A DNA stretch of 54,135 nt, from assembly GCA_016875715.1 (NCBI GenBank), contig VGOZ01000010.1, positions 1 through 54,135 on the forward strand. The letters are read 5' to 3'. Position 1 is the stretch's first letter; every line of letters starts with the position of its first letter. Positions 7,864 through 17,072 of the stretch are shown in pieces. Under the pieces are notes generated by a model. The model had not been told where the DNA came from. It saw only the letters and a list, made by a program, of their open reading frames with translations, and made no database searches. This DNA is from Chloroflexota bacterium. GTDB lineage: Bacteria; Chloroflexota; UBA6077; FW602-bin22. The translations under genes and the position numbers were made by a program.

Positions 7864-10044
7864 ATGTCGCCACTCGCAATCGTCTTCGGTCTCGGCGTCC
7901 TCGGCGTTCTCTTCTCGGCCTGGCTGGCACAGGATGTGCTGCGACGCGATCGCGGGACTCCCGCGATGCAGGAGGTGAGCAACGCCATCTACGAGGGCGC
8001 GATGGCGTTCATGCGCCGCCAGTACGGCACGATCATCATGCTCGCGGTCGTCGGCTGCGTGGTCGTCGGCCTGCTCATCGCATGGATCGACAACAACTTC
8101 GCGCTCGGCGTATCCACCGCGGTGTCGTTCCTTGTCGGCGCCGGGTGCTCGGCGCTGGCCGGGTTCATTGGCATGTACATCTCGATTCAGGCGAACATCC
8201 GCACCGCCAGCGCGGCGCGCCGATCGCTCGATGAGGCGATCCAGGCGTCACTCCGCGGTGGGGCGGTGTCCGGCTTTCTGGTCGTCGCGCTCTCTCTCCT
8301 CGGCGTGGCGGGGATGTTCGTGGTCTTCGGCGGGCTGAGCCATCCGGAGATCGCGCCGTTTGAGATCGTTGGCTTCGGTTTCGGCGCGAGCTTCGTCGCG
8401 CTCTTCGCCCAACTCGGAGGCGGCATCTATACCAAGGCGGCGGACGTCGGTGCCGACCTGGTCGGCAAAGTCGAGGCGGGTATCCCGGAAGACGATCCCC
8501 GGAATGCGGCGGTCGTGGCGGACCTCGTGGGCGATAACGTTGGCGACTGCGCGGGTCGTGGCGCGGATCTGTTCGAGTCCACCGCCGCGGAGAGCATCGG
8601 TGCGATGATTTTGGGCGTCGCCGTCTATGCCATCGCGCGCCGGATCGGGATGCCGAATCCTGAATACTGGATCCTCTTCCCGCTCGTGGTGCGCGCGCTC
8701 GGCATCATCGCCTCGGGCGCAGGGTTGTTCGTCGTCAAGGCGCGTGAGGGCGAGAACGCGATGAACGCCCTCAATCGCGGCTACTACCTCGCCGCGGTTC
8801 TCTCCGCGCTGTTCATGGTCGGTGCGGCGCAGATGATGCTCGGTTCAATCTGGTTCGCGGTCGCCGGTCTCATTGGCATCGCGACCTCAATCGCGTTTGT
8901 CTTCATTACCCAGTACTACACGTCGGGGACGGGGCGACCTGTCCAGGACATCGCGCGCGCCAGCCTGACGGGTCCGGCGACGAACATCATCGCCGGCACG
9001 GCGGTCGGCTTCGAGTGCACGGCGTCCACGGCGATCTCCATCGGCATCGCACTCATCGCCTCCTACTGGACGGGGGTGATGGGCGTTCAGGAACTCGGGC
9101 TTGCCGGCGTCTCCAACCACGCCGCCGGTGTGTTTGGCACAGCCGTGGCGACGATGGGTATGCTCATGACGGCGGCGTATATCCTAGCGATGGACACGTT
9201 CGGCCCGATTACCGACAACGCTGGCGGCATCGTCGAGATGAGCCACCAACCGGAGTCGACGCGCGCGATCACGGATGAACTCGATTCCGTCGGCAACACG
9301 ACCAAGGCGCTGACCAAGGGTTATGCGATCGGGTCTGCCGCGCTGGCGGCCTTCCTGCTCTTCTCGGCCTATATCGACAAGGTCAATGAGACGGTCTGTC
9401 GCGGGTTCAGAGACGCGGCTGGCCTCATCGACCTCGCGGCCTGCACCGACCCGCGCAAACTGATCTCGGTCGATCTGGCCGACGTCAACGTGTTCGTCGC
9501 ATCGCTTCTCGGCGCGATGCTGGTGTACCTGTTCTCCTCGCTCGCGATCCGTGCGGTGGGTCGCGCGTCCCAGACGATCATCCTCGAAGTGCGCCGACAG
9601 TTCCGCGAGAACCCGGGCATCATGGCCGGGACCGCGAAGCCCGATTACGGCCGGTGCGTGGACATCACAACCCGCGCTGCGCTCCGCGAGATGGTCGCGC
9701 CTGGTCTGCTCGCGGTCGGCTTCCCCATTCTGGTCGGCGTCATCCTCAAGCACGAGGCGACGGCGGGAATGCTCATGGTGGGAACGATCGCTGGCGTCAT
9801 CCTCGCCACCGTGCTGAATAACGGCGGTGGTGCCTGGGACAACGCCAAGAAGTACATCGAAGCGGGCCTGATGCGCGACGATAACGGCAACGTCGTCGGC
9901 AAGGGCACGGAAACGCACGCGGCAGCCGTAGTCGGCGACACGGTCGGCGATCCGTACAAGGACACGGCCGGCCCGTCGCTACACGTCCTCGTGAAGCTGC
10001 TCAGCACTATCACGCTGGTGATGGCGCCGCTCTTCATCGGCTGA
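7864..10044 (+). CDS. hppA: H+-translocating membrane pyrophosphatase (K+-independent type)
   Basis: A 726-residue integral membrane pyrophosphatase that couples hydrolysis of pyrophosphate to proton pumping across the cytoplasmic membrane. The signature segments are all present: DVGADLVGKVEAGIPEDDPR, then VGDNVGDCAGRGADLFES, the GNTTKALTKGYAIGSA region, GGGAWDNAKKYIE and GDTVGDPYKDTAGPSLH. In the GNTT motif, Lys stands at the position that is Ala in K+-dependent enzymes, with Thr three residues later; this is the known mark of the K+-independent H+-pumping class. The ATG at 7864 follows a GAGAGGGAAG ribosome site; an in-frame extension upstream lacks homology. About 16 membrane helices are expected. 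The gene is intact and monocistronic. Confidence 0.97.
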   Translation: MSPLAIVFGLGVLGVLFSAWLAQDVLRRDRGTPAMQEVSNAIYEGAMAFMRRQYGTIIMLAVVGCVVVGLLIAWIDNNFALGVSTAVSFLVGAGCSALAGFIGMYISIQANIRTASAARRSLDEAIQASLRGGAVSGFLVVALSLLGVAGMFVVFGGLSHPEIAPFEIVGFGFGASFVALFAQLGGGIYTKAADVGADLVGKVEAGIPEDDPRNAAVVADLVGDNVGDCAGRGADLFESTAAESIGAMILGVAVYAIARRIGMPNPEYWILFPLVVRALGIIASGAGLFVVKAREGENAMNALNRGYYLAAVLSALFMVGAAQMMLGSIWFAVAGLIGIATSIAFVFITQYYTSGTGRPVQDIARASLTGPATNIIAGTAVGFECTASTAISIGIALIASYWTGVMGVQELGLAGVSNHAAGVFGTAVATMGMLMTAAYILAMDTFGPITDNAGGIVEMSHQPESTRAITDELDSVGNTTKALTKGYAIGSAALAAFLLFSAYIDKVNETVCRGFRDAAGLIDLAACTDPRKLISVDLADVNVFVASLLGAMLVYLFSSLAIRAVGRASQTIILEVRRQFRENPGIMAGTAKPDYGRCVDITTRAALREMVAPGLLAVGFPILVGVILKHEATAGMLMVGTIAGVILATVLNNGGGAWDNAKKYIEAGLMRDDNGNVVGKGTETHAAAVVGDTVGDPYKDTAGPSLHVLVKLLSTITLVMAPLFIG

Positions 10045-10150
10045 TCGCCTTCAGCAGGCGAGGCGCCCGCGCACGGAGACACGCCATTCAGATCCTGACC
10101 TCGTCCGGCGGTCACCGCAGCTGAGGCCACCGGCGATGACCGCGCCACGG

Positions 10151-10176
10151 CCCTCGTTCGCGTCCGCGGGCGAGGG
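10151..10176. terminator. GC-rich hairpin downstream of hppA
   Basis: CCCTCGTTCG can pair with CGGGCGAGGG (two G-T pairs) around a short loop. It lies between the convergent hppA and VOC genes. There is no T-tract on either side, so termination activity is an inference from position. Confidence 0.35.
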
Positions 10177-10270
10177 TTGAGCGAAGCGGAGGGTGGGGAC
10201 TGGCTAACGTGCCCTGCCGTGCAGCGCGGCCGGGCCAGGCCTCTGACCGTCCGCGGCATTCACGGCGGGG

Positions 10271-10683
10271 TCACGGGGCAGCGTGAAACATCCAGCGGTG
10301 GCCCTCGCAGTCCTCCGCCGTGAAGAGGCGTCCACTCCCACCGAGGCCGGGAGGCCGCACGATCCGGGCGCTGTGGGCTAGGGCACGCGTGTGGCAGGCA
10401 TCGAGGTCGGTCACTTCGAGGAGAACCCCGTCGACGACCCAGGGGACTTCCTACCAGCGGCGCGCCACATCGCACGTCTCGGCATGGCGCGCGGGCCGCG
10501 ATATTCCGGCCCCGGCCAGCCAATATGGCCGGTTGCACCCTCGCGCTCCAGGATCGCGTGGGTAACGCGCCCGCTCTCGTCCGCGAAGCGCTCGACCTCC
10601 TGGAAGCCGAAGGCGGCGCACAGCCAGGCGATCGCCGCCGCACAGTCTTCGTACGAGAGCATGGGGATTGCCCGTCCCGTCAT
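10271..10683 (-). pseudogene. VOC/glyoxalase-like protein, one frameshift and one amber codon
   Basis: Remnant of a vicinal-oxygen-chelate family protein of about 137 residues. The first half (PMLSYEDCAAAIAWLCAAFGF, HIGWPGPEYRGP) is in one frame. Near 10495, in a run of alternating C and G, the frame changes. The second half (VVDGVLLEVTDLDACHTRA, ARIVRPPG, FTAEDCEGHRWMF) continues in the new frame to the TGA at 10271. That second half also has an in-frame TAG at 10451-10453 where Gln would suit the context (ARRW-stop-EVPW). The EDCEGHRWMF motif is the usual C-terminal signature of bleomycin-resistance-like VOC proteins. It lies just downstream of the sugar isomerase on the same strand. Confidence 0.75.
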
Positions 10684-10725
10684 CGGTGCGTGCGCCTCCC
10701 CGCGATCGCGACTCGCATCGGGAGA

Positions 10726-11640
10726 CTACGCCAGGGGTACGCCGATTTGCCTGGCCAGATCGCGGAGGTAGCGGATCGACTCCGTGTTCTCCCGATCGAA
10801 AAGCGGTCCGGCCGTCACCGACCGATTGTTCGCCCGATCGGGCACATCCTCCAGTTCGATCGAGATGACGCCGTCGAATCCCGTGTCGCGGAGCGCGATG
10901 AGGGTCTGCGCCCAGTCGATCTTGCCCCGACCGGGTCGCCAGTGCGCGTTCGAGGTCCCGTCGTTATCCGAGAAGTGGCAGTGAAAGATGTGATTGCCCA
11001 GTTCGTAGACGGCCATTTGCGGCAGGTCGCCGCAGGGGAACAGGTGGCTCGGGTCAAAGTTCGCGCCGAGCGCCGGGCTCTTCACGTGGTCGAATAGCCG
11101 AAGCAGGCCGATCGCGGTCGATGCCCACCGATGCGGATGCGTCTCCAGGGCGTACTTGAGGCCGACCTGCTCGCAGATCGCGCATAGCTGGGCCAGGACA
11201 TCGACGTACTGTCGATACCCTTCTGCCCAGTCGAGCCCCGCCGGGATCTCCACCGAGAGCTCCTGGGTGAGCGGCATATCCTGCATGCGCGGCATGGGCA
11301 GTTCGAATGGCGTGGGTACGACTGAGTTGATGATGCCGGTGCCGAACTCCTTCGCGACGTCGGCGGCGCGGCGGAAGTTCTCGACGGCGGCGCGGCGCGC
11401 GCTAGCATCGGGGTTCGCCGCCCCCCGAGCGCTGTACACGAACTCCGACATCGTCATGCCCAGGTCGCTGAGAAGGCTCCGGTAGGCCGCGATCCGCTGT
11501 GGCGTGTAGTGCTCGCGCAACGCCTGGGCATCCCAGGCGATCAACTCGGTGTTCTTGATGCCCAGTCCCGCGAGACGGCGCAGGCCATCGTCGTAGGGCG
11601 GAGTCCACTGGAACGGCCAGATCGAGGCGCCGAACTGCAT
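10726..11640 (-). CDS. Sugar phosphate isomerase/epimerase (xylose-isomerase-like TIM barrel)
   Basis: A 304-residue protein of the AP-endonuclease-2/xylose-isomerase-like TIM-barrel superfamily. Metal and substrate positions typical of the fold are visible: ETHPHRW in mid-protein, NFDPSHL, then FHCHFSDND and ISIELED near the C-terminus, matching the E-D-H-E ligand order. The start MQFGASIWPFQW follows a GAGGAGA ribosome site seven bases before the ATG at 11640. Relatives isomerise or epimerise ketoses, inositols or related sugars, and often neighbour Gfo/Idh/MocA dehydrogenases. Indeed a broken Gfo/Idh gene lies directly upstream on the same strand, so this was probably a two-gene sugar or inositol pathway. 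It ends in TAG, which shows that amber is a working stop here. Confidence 0.85.
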   Translation of the reverse strand: MQFGASIWPFQWTPPYDDGLRRLAGLGIKNTELIAWDAQALREHYTPQRIAAYRSLLSDLGMTMSEFVYSARGAANPDASARRAAVENFRRAADVAKEFGTGIINSVVPTPFELPMPRMQDMPLTQELSVEIPAGLDWAEGYRQYVDVLAQLCAICEQVGLKYALETHPHRWASTAIGLLRLFDHVKSPALGANFDPSHLFPCGDLPQMAVYELGNHIFHCHFSDNDGTSNAHWRPGRGKIDWAQTLIALRDTGFDGVISIELEDVPDRANNRSVTAGPLFDRENTESIRYLRDLARQIGVPLA

Positions 11641-11738
11641 AGCGGGTCTCCTCAGCGGTGTGCGCCCAGTCTAGACGCGTGGCCGGGTGATCGGGACAGG
11701 CGTCCGCGCCGCCGACCATTCCGTTGAAGATCGTGGCC

Positions 11739-12560
11739 TCAGCGCAGCAGCCAGTGGTCGATCGGTCGCCGCGCCGTGGAGTGGAAGGGCAGCGTGATCC
11801 GGTGCCCCGTTCGGACCGACTCGTACGCGGCCATCAGGATCTCGATCATCGCCCGCCCATCCTCGCCCGACTCCTAGGGCGCGAGGTCATCCCGCACGCA
11901 GGCGATGAAGTGGTCAACCTCCTGAGGGAAACCGTTGCCCCAGAACTCCTCGAACACGGTGTGGGTCTACCCCTGCTTCGGCGCAGAGCCAGGTGCGGAG
12001 TAGGCGTAGCCCGGCTCGCAATATGTACGGATGCCCGTCTCGCGGTAGAGGTCTGCTTCGATCACGCCGCTGGTGCCGAGCACCTCCAACCGATCCTCCA
12101 TCCCGCCCTTGCGGCCCCAGCTATTCTCAGCGATCGCCACAACCTGATCGCCGAACTCGACGATCGGGAGAGCGTCATCCTCGCCCTGGCCCTCGTGGAC
12201 GTAGCGACCCATATGCGCCGTCACCGCCGTCGCACGCGGCTTGCCCAGAATCCAGCGGATGATCCCTATCGAATGGCTGCCCAGCTGCGTCGCGCACCAG
12301 CCACCCGAGCGATCCAGATCGCGCAGCATCGGGTTGGTCGGGCCGAAGTACCGCTCCGTGTGACGGACGCGGAACACCCGGCCGATGCCTCCCTCATCGA
12401 TGATCTGCTTCGCTCGCACGTACTTCGGGGCGAAGCAGAACTCCTCGGCGTGCATCAGCTTCACGCCGTTGGCGCGGCACGCCTCGATCATTCCGTCCGC
12501 CTCGACTAGGCTCAAGAGCACAACGGTTTCTCCACGACGACATGCTTGCCATCGCGCGGG
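11739..12560 (-). pseudogene. Gfo/Idh/MocA-family dehydrogenase, truncated with two amber codons
   Basis: Remnant of an NAD(P)-dependent sugar or inositol dehydrogenase. The segment GKHVVVEKPL, the conserved EKP motif at the end of the Rossmann domain, is readable near 12545. A frameshift near 12520 moves to the frame with LVEADGMIEACRANGVKLM, then RYFGPTNPMLRDLDRSGGW and HSIGIIRWILGK. The same frame carries TAG codons at 11967-11969 and 11874-11876. Good family sequence follows each: THTVFEEFWGNGFPQEV after the first and SGEDGRAMIEILMAAYESV after the second, ending at the TGA at 11739. The first 90 or so residues with the GxGxxG fold cannot be found upstream. The stretch 12561-12785 shows nothing recognisable. 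Confidence 0.8.
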
Positions 12561-12785
12561 AATTCGACTCGCACTGCTGGTCGACTGAGTCCACGATGCT
12601 TGCAGACAGATGTGCCGTGTTCGGAGGACCGCTTGCGTCGTCCGGATTAAGAGAGTTGCTCGACCGGTTCGCCAACCCTCAGGCGTCTGCGATGGAGAAG
12701 GAGGCACCGGTTACGGACCGTTTGCGCGCAGCCGGCTAGGCCGGTTCACTAACGTGGATGATGGTCGACGCTTATGGCCTCAAAG

Positions 12786-14321
12786 TTAAGACCGAGGCCC
12801 GCGCTCAAGTTGCGACTCCGACTCCGATCCCAACCCGCCAAAATCCTCGGCCCCGTCGAGCCAGAGGGACGCCGTTTGGTTCACAAGATCGAACTCAACC
12901 ACGAGCACGTCGCCCTCGTCGGCACCCGTGCGGGCGAGGAATCTACTGTAGCCCCAGGACAATCCGTCCTGATCCGCGACAATTAAGCCGGTATGAGAGC
13001 CGTCGACTGTGGCTGCGGCGTAGCTTCCGGGGCAAACATATCGCTTGATAGATACTGGGATTCCTACGACCAAGGACGGCGAGCCGCGCGGTAAGCGGAC
13101 GCGAATCCACACCCGTCCTTCGGGAGTCCAGCCGCAGTCATCAATCCGTCGCTCCCTCCGCTGCAAGGGATTGGCCCTTCGGAGGGCCTCAACCTCGGTG
13201 GCCGAGACTCGCGTTCCCCGAAGCGCCCACACGTCCGTATCGACGTGCTCGATAATGGGGCTGTAGGTCAGGTAGACATTGACGGTATTCCAGTTGAGAC
13301 CTCACTCGTTGCAGGCGGTCTCAAAACTCGACCGGTCCAGCGGTCCGGAAGGCGACTGTCGGAACACGTCGACAAACACTGCCTCTACCTCTCCGAGGAT
13401 CATGCGGTAATCAAGCCGGCCATTGTGACGAATTAAACCGCCGGAGTTGATGACGAAATCGGGATGACGCCGCGCGATCTCTAGGATGACCGATTGTGAT
13501 GGTAGTAGTTGTAATCTAATGAATCTGTAACGCCGTCGTAAACCGTTTCGAACTGCCGTGACGTCAAGAGGCGACACAATTTCAAGCATCTTCTTGAGCT
13601 GGTTTACCAACCTGGTTCTTGCGCCATTTGGAAACCAAAACCAATCATGATCGAGGAACTACGCTGGCACGTGGATTTCGAGCATGGAACGAAGGCTTCC
13701 CTCGTCTAGGTTAAGTCCATTCGCAGAAAGGCGCGAGCTTAACTCTACGAGATTCGACGCCCCGTACTTCGATGCCTGACGTCTTGCCTGGGCTAGGGCC
13801 TTGGACATGCTCGCAAGGTTTGAAGATTCGCCGACGAAGCAGCCGTTCTCATCTCTTTCAATGGAAAAGCCCGCTTCACGACCGCAGCACGTGGCCGCAG
13901 CCAAGAGACTCTCAGGGTGGAAAGCATTCGCGCTAACTTCACGGTCCGCGAGGTGCTGCTCAGCTGTGCTCGCGGGAACGGCGCCGAGGTCGCTGACTAG
14001 CTGGAGCGCGCGATCTAGCTGGGGTATGTACACTGGGTGGGGCGGCCTGACAGACTGCAACCGGACCTGCAGTTGACGTACCCTCTCTCGCGTTATTCCG
14101 GCTATGGATGCGGCGCCTTCGAGGGTCCGCGGCGGGCGGACGCCCAGACCAAACCGCGCAATCAAAGCCTCGACGCGTGTCTGACCTCCGGCCGATCTAC
14201 GCCCGTGGGACCCGACCCGGCTATAGAAGAGTGCCTCCACGTACTGGCGGAGCGCTGCCTCTAGGGGCATTCTCGCGATCTGCTCCAGGCGGCCGGTGAC
14301 TGCTGGCACGGCTCTCGCCAA
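12786..14321 (-). pseudogene. Sigma-70 region-4-like HTH multidomain protein interrupted by two stop codons
   Basis: A continuous 512-codon frame broken only by a TAG at 13659-13661 and a TGA at 13302-13304, with no frameshift. The N-terminal part has a sigma-region-4-like motif (RFGLGVRPPRTLEGAAS, then ITRERVRQLQ). The middle runs straight across the TAG (HVPA-stop-FLDHDWFWFPN, then TRLVNQLKKMLEIVS). The last part runs across the TGA (FETACNE-stop-GLNWNTVNVYLTYSPII, then VWALRG), a winged-helix pattern that makes no sense unless both sides are joined. A Trp at the TAG and an Arg at the TGA would suit. The C-terminus is rich in Trp, Asp and Glu. Base composition is visibly less GC-rich than neighbours, suggesting transfer. 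The TTG at 14321 is the first start, but homology-like sequence continues a little upstream. Confidence 0.65.
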
Positions 14322-14403
14322 CGTCAGCGCAATCGCCGCCTGGCGCGTGACTGGTCTGCCTGGGTCAGTCCCACCATTCCAGGGAAGAGGAAGGGCACGG
14401 CAA

Positions 14404-14719
14404 ATGGGTCGCCAGATCGGGCACTTCGAGATCGTCGGGAAGGACGCTGCGCAACTCCACAGCTTCTATCGGGAGTTGTTCGACTGGGAGGTTGGACCCG
14501 ATCTGGGTGCCCAGTACGGTCACTACGCGCTCGTGGATCAGAAGTCCGCCGGCCTCGGCGGCGGAATCGGACAGGCGATGGAGGAGGCAGGCGGCGCTCG
14601 ATAAGGCGGTCGCGCTCGGTGGGACGGTGATGAAGCCCGTCATGACGGTCATGGAGGGGGTCACCATCGCGCTGTTCGCGGATCCGAGCGGCAACCCGAT
14701 CGGACTGCTGAAAGGCTGA
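14404..14719 (+). pseudogene. VOC/glyoxalase-like protein with internal deletion
   Basis: A small vicinal-oxygen-chelate protein. The 5' part from the ATG at 14404 (GRQIGHFEIVGKDAAQLHSF, YRELFDWEVG) is typical, and so is the 3' part (AALDKAVALGGTV, then GVTIALFADPSGNPIGLLKG). They are in different frames and abut at about 14595. A normal relative has some 16-20 more residues at this junction, including the strand of the form VTFYVxVDD. An out-of-frame deletion therefore explains the break. The upstream half alone ends at the TAA at 14602-14604. Confidence 0.75.
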
Positions 14720-14727
14720 TACGTGAC

Positions 14728-14761
14728 GCGACCGTCCCGCTCGATCGGGCGGGACGGTCGC
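14728..14761. terminator. Perfect 13-bp hairpin between convergent genes
   Basis: GCGACCGTCCCGC pairs perfectly with GCGGGACGGTCGC around an 8-base loop. It sits between the end of the VOC remnant (+) and the end of the aldo/keto reductase (-), the expected place for a bidirectional terminator. No T-tract is present. Confidence 0.6.
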
Positions 14762-14770
14762 CAGACCGGA

Positions 14771-15799
14771 TCAGGCATCGAGTCGATCGGCGAACCCTGC
14801 CGAGACCGCCGCGCGGACGTTCGGTCTGTCGAGGAAACGTTGCGGGTACTCGGCATCCACGCGACTGGCCGCTTCGAGACGGGCGACAGACGCGTCATCG
14901 AGACGAACCCCGAGGCAGCCGAGGTTCTCTTTGAGGTGCGCTGCCGTGCGCGCACCGAGGAGGGGGATTGCCCCGCGGCGGAGGACCCAGGCCAGGGCAA
15001 CCTGCGCTGGAGTTGCGCCTGTTGCGCCGCCAACCTCACCGACGGCAGCGGCGATACCCAGCGTGCGCTCGTTGACAGGCGTGGCCTTCGTGTAGTCGAG
15101 ACGGAGGCGTGGCATATCGCTGGCGCCGGTCCGCGCCGAGTACTTGCCGGTGAGGAGACCGGCACCGAGCGGTGACCAGGCGGTGATACCGAGGCCGAGC
15201 GCTTCGGCCATCGGCAGCAACTCGCGATCCGCAAACCGTTCGACCAGGCTGTATTCGATTTGCAGGCCGACGAATGGGCTCCAGCCCCGCAGTTCGGCCA
15301 GGGTGTTCGCACGCGCGATCGCCCACGCAGGAGCGTTCGAGACACCGACGTAGAGGACCTTGCCGGCGCGAACGAGATCGTCGAGCCCGCGCATTACCTC
15401 TTCCACCGGAGTGATGAAGTCCCAGGCGTGGACGAAATACAGATCGATCCGGTCGGTATCGAGCCGTCGCAGGCTCGCCTCGAGGGACTGCACCAGATTT
15501 TTCCGCTGATTGCCGCCGGCATTGGGGTGCGTCGCGGGGCGCGACATCGTGTACTTCGTCGCCACGACCCAGCGATCGCGATCGGAGGCGATGAGTTCCC
15601 CCACGTAACGCTCGCTCGTGCCTCCGGCATAACCGTTGGCGGTATCGATGAAGTTGCCGCCGAGGTCAGCGTAGGCCTCGAACATCGCCTGACATTCGGC
15701 ACGATCGGCGCCCCAGCCGGTTTCGGTACCAAAGGTCATCGTACCGAGGCAGAGTTCGGCGACCCGCAGGCCGCTCCGTCCGAGCAGGCGATAGCGCAA
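14771..15799 (-). CDS. Aldo/keto reductase
   Basis: A 342-residue NADP-dependent aldo/keto reductase. The opening RLLGRSGLRVAELCLGTMTF and the catalytic tetrad surroundings are readable: FIDTANGYAGGTSE (Asp and Tyr), VVATKYTM (Lys) and YFVHAWD (His). The (beta/alpha)8 fold closes with PLLGARTAAHLKENLG, the cofactor phosphate region. Length and order fit the YajO/Gre-type aryl-aldehyde reductase branch. The TTG at 15799 lies nine bases after GGAGG and gives the standard N-terminus. The gene is intact, and the MFS gene lies just upstream on the same strand. The substrate is unknown; a broad aldehyde role is likely. Confidence 0.92.
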   Translation of the reverse strand: MRYRLLGRSGLRVAELCLGTMTFGTETGWGADRAECQAMFEAYADLGGNFIDTANGYAGGTSERYVGELIASDRDRWVVATKYTMSRPATHPNAGGNQRKNLVQSLEASLRRLDTDRIDLYFVHAWDFITPVEEVMRGLDDLVRAGKVLYVGVSNAPAWAIARANTLAELRGWSPFVGLQIEYSLVERFADRELLPMAEALGLGITAWSPLGAGLLTGKYSARTGASDMPRLRLDYTKATPVNERTLGIAAAVGEVGGATGATPAQVALAWVLRRGAIPLLGARTAAHLKENLGCLGVRLDDASVARLEAASRVDAEYPQRFLDRPNVRAAVSAGFADRLDA

Positions 15800-15844
15800 C
15801 GATCCATTCCTCCGATGCCGGCTCGGCGAAGTGTACGGGCCTCG

Positions 15845-16948
15845 TCAGACCCGGCGAGTCTCCGGGATCAGGAAGGTGAAGGGGAGCGACAGCATTGAGG
15901 CGGCCAGACCTCCGAGCAGCGCGGCCCGCAGCCCGAAGAGGTCGGCCGCGAAGCCGAGCAGAAGGACCGCGAGGAGGCCGCTTTCGTAACTGAGGAAGTA
16001 GGTGATCCCGACCGCCACCGAGCGGTTGCCGGGAAGAAGCTCCTGCATCAGTGCGAGCTGGACACCGCCCGCGTAGAGGACGAGGAATCCGCCGATGAGC
16101 AGGAGGCCGAACAAGAGCCGTGCATCGGAGGAGAACCAGAGTGCAGCGAAAAGAGTGGGTCCGGCGGCGATCTGAGACGCGAGCATCAGCGTGCGGCGGC
16201 CAAGCCGGTCGGACAGTGTGCCGCCAAGAAATGCTCCGGCAACACCACCGATCTCGTAGATCATCAGCGCGGCTGCGGCCGTGGCGAGCGCCCAGCCTTC
16301 GATCGTCAGGAGCGTGACAAGGTAGGTCATCATCCCCGCGACGGTCAGGGCCCGGAGCGACACGATCAGAGTCATGAGCGCGAGCGGCCGGCGCCGAGCC
16401 ACGATCGCGGCCCTCAGGGCGGCGGGTGGTGGCGGACGGGCAATGCGAGCGTCGTCCCCGGCGACTCGACTGTGGGCGAACAGGGAGAGCCCTAGGGCTG
16501 GCGCCGCCAGTACCCAGAGTTGTTCCACAGTCAGGTAGGCGAGCGCCGAAGCGATCATGATCGGGCCGGCCGCTCGGCCCAGTTCGCCGCCAGTCTGAAA
16601 GTAGCTCGTCGCCCGTCCCCAGCGAGAACCCCCCACACGGGTGACGAGGGCGCCCGCGGCGGGATGAAACGCCGCGCCGCTCAGTCCGGCCGCGATAAGC
16701 AGGGCGAAGGTCGCCAGGTAGTCGTTGGCAAGACCGATACTGGAGATAAGGAGCGCGGTGACGGTCGGCGTCCAGACCACGAGCTTGCGTGCGTCGTATC
16801 GATCGGCCCAGTAACCGAGAAACGGCTGAAGCATCGAGGGCAGGCGAAATCCACTCGCGAGCACTCCGGCCGAACCGATTGGAATGCCCAGCCGTTCGAT
16901 GAGTACGGGCAGGAGCGTGCCAATACATGCCGCATAGGTGTCGTGCAC
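15845..16948 (-). CDS. MFS transporter, Fsr-like, with probable 5' frameshift
   Basis: A 367-residue major facilitator protein in the fosmidomycin-resistance-like branch. Twelve membrane helices can be followed; the loop 2-3 motif appears as GYWADRYDARK and its repeat as GTLSDRLGRRT. The GTG at 16948 gives HDTYAACIGTLLP, but family members have about 15 residues more. That extension (VVTLSTLHFV) is present just upstream in frame and runs into a TAA, while a good start (MTVTSIKA, with GAGAGGAG before it) lies in the next frame. A one-base deletion near 16985 would explain this, so the gene may be a fresh pseudogene. The likely role is export of small organic molecules. Confidence 0.75.
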   Translation of the reverse strand: MHDTYAACIGTLLPVLIERLGIPIGSAGVLASGFRLPSMLQPFLGYWADRYDARKLVVWTPTVTALLISSIGLANDYLATFALLIAAGLSGAAFHPAAGALVTRVGGSRWGRATSYFQTGGELGRAAGPIMIASALAYLTVEQLWVLAAPALGLSLFAHSRVAGDDARIARPPPPAALRAAIVARRRPLALMTLIVSLRALTVAGMMTYLVTLLTIEGWALATAAAALMIYEIGGVAGAFLGGTLSDRLGRRTLMLASQIAAGPTLFAALWFSSDARLLFGLLLIGGFLVLYAGGVQLALMQELLPGNRSVAVGITYFLSYESGLLAVLLLGFAADLFGLRAALLGGLAASMLSLPFTFLIPETRRV

Positions 16949-17072
16949 GAAATGAAGGGTCGAGAGAGTAACGACGCCGCCTTAATCGAAGTCACGGTCA
17001 TCTCCTCTCGGCGCGGGAACCGCAGCGGTCGGCGGAGTGCTGGCCACGTCAGGCAGGATCTCGTGCGGAGTG

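Noticed and set aside
13302-13304. Selenocysteine at the TGA in the sigma-like ORF
   Set aside because: The surrounding winged-helix sequence (ACNE-stop-GLNWN) has no reason for a redox residue and no paired Cys; a nonsense change of an Arg codon is simpler.
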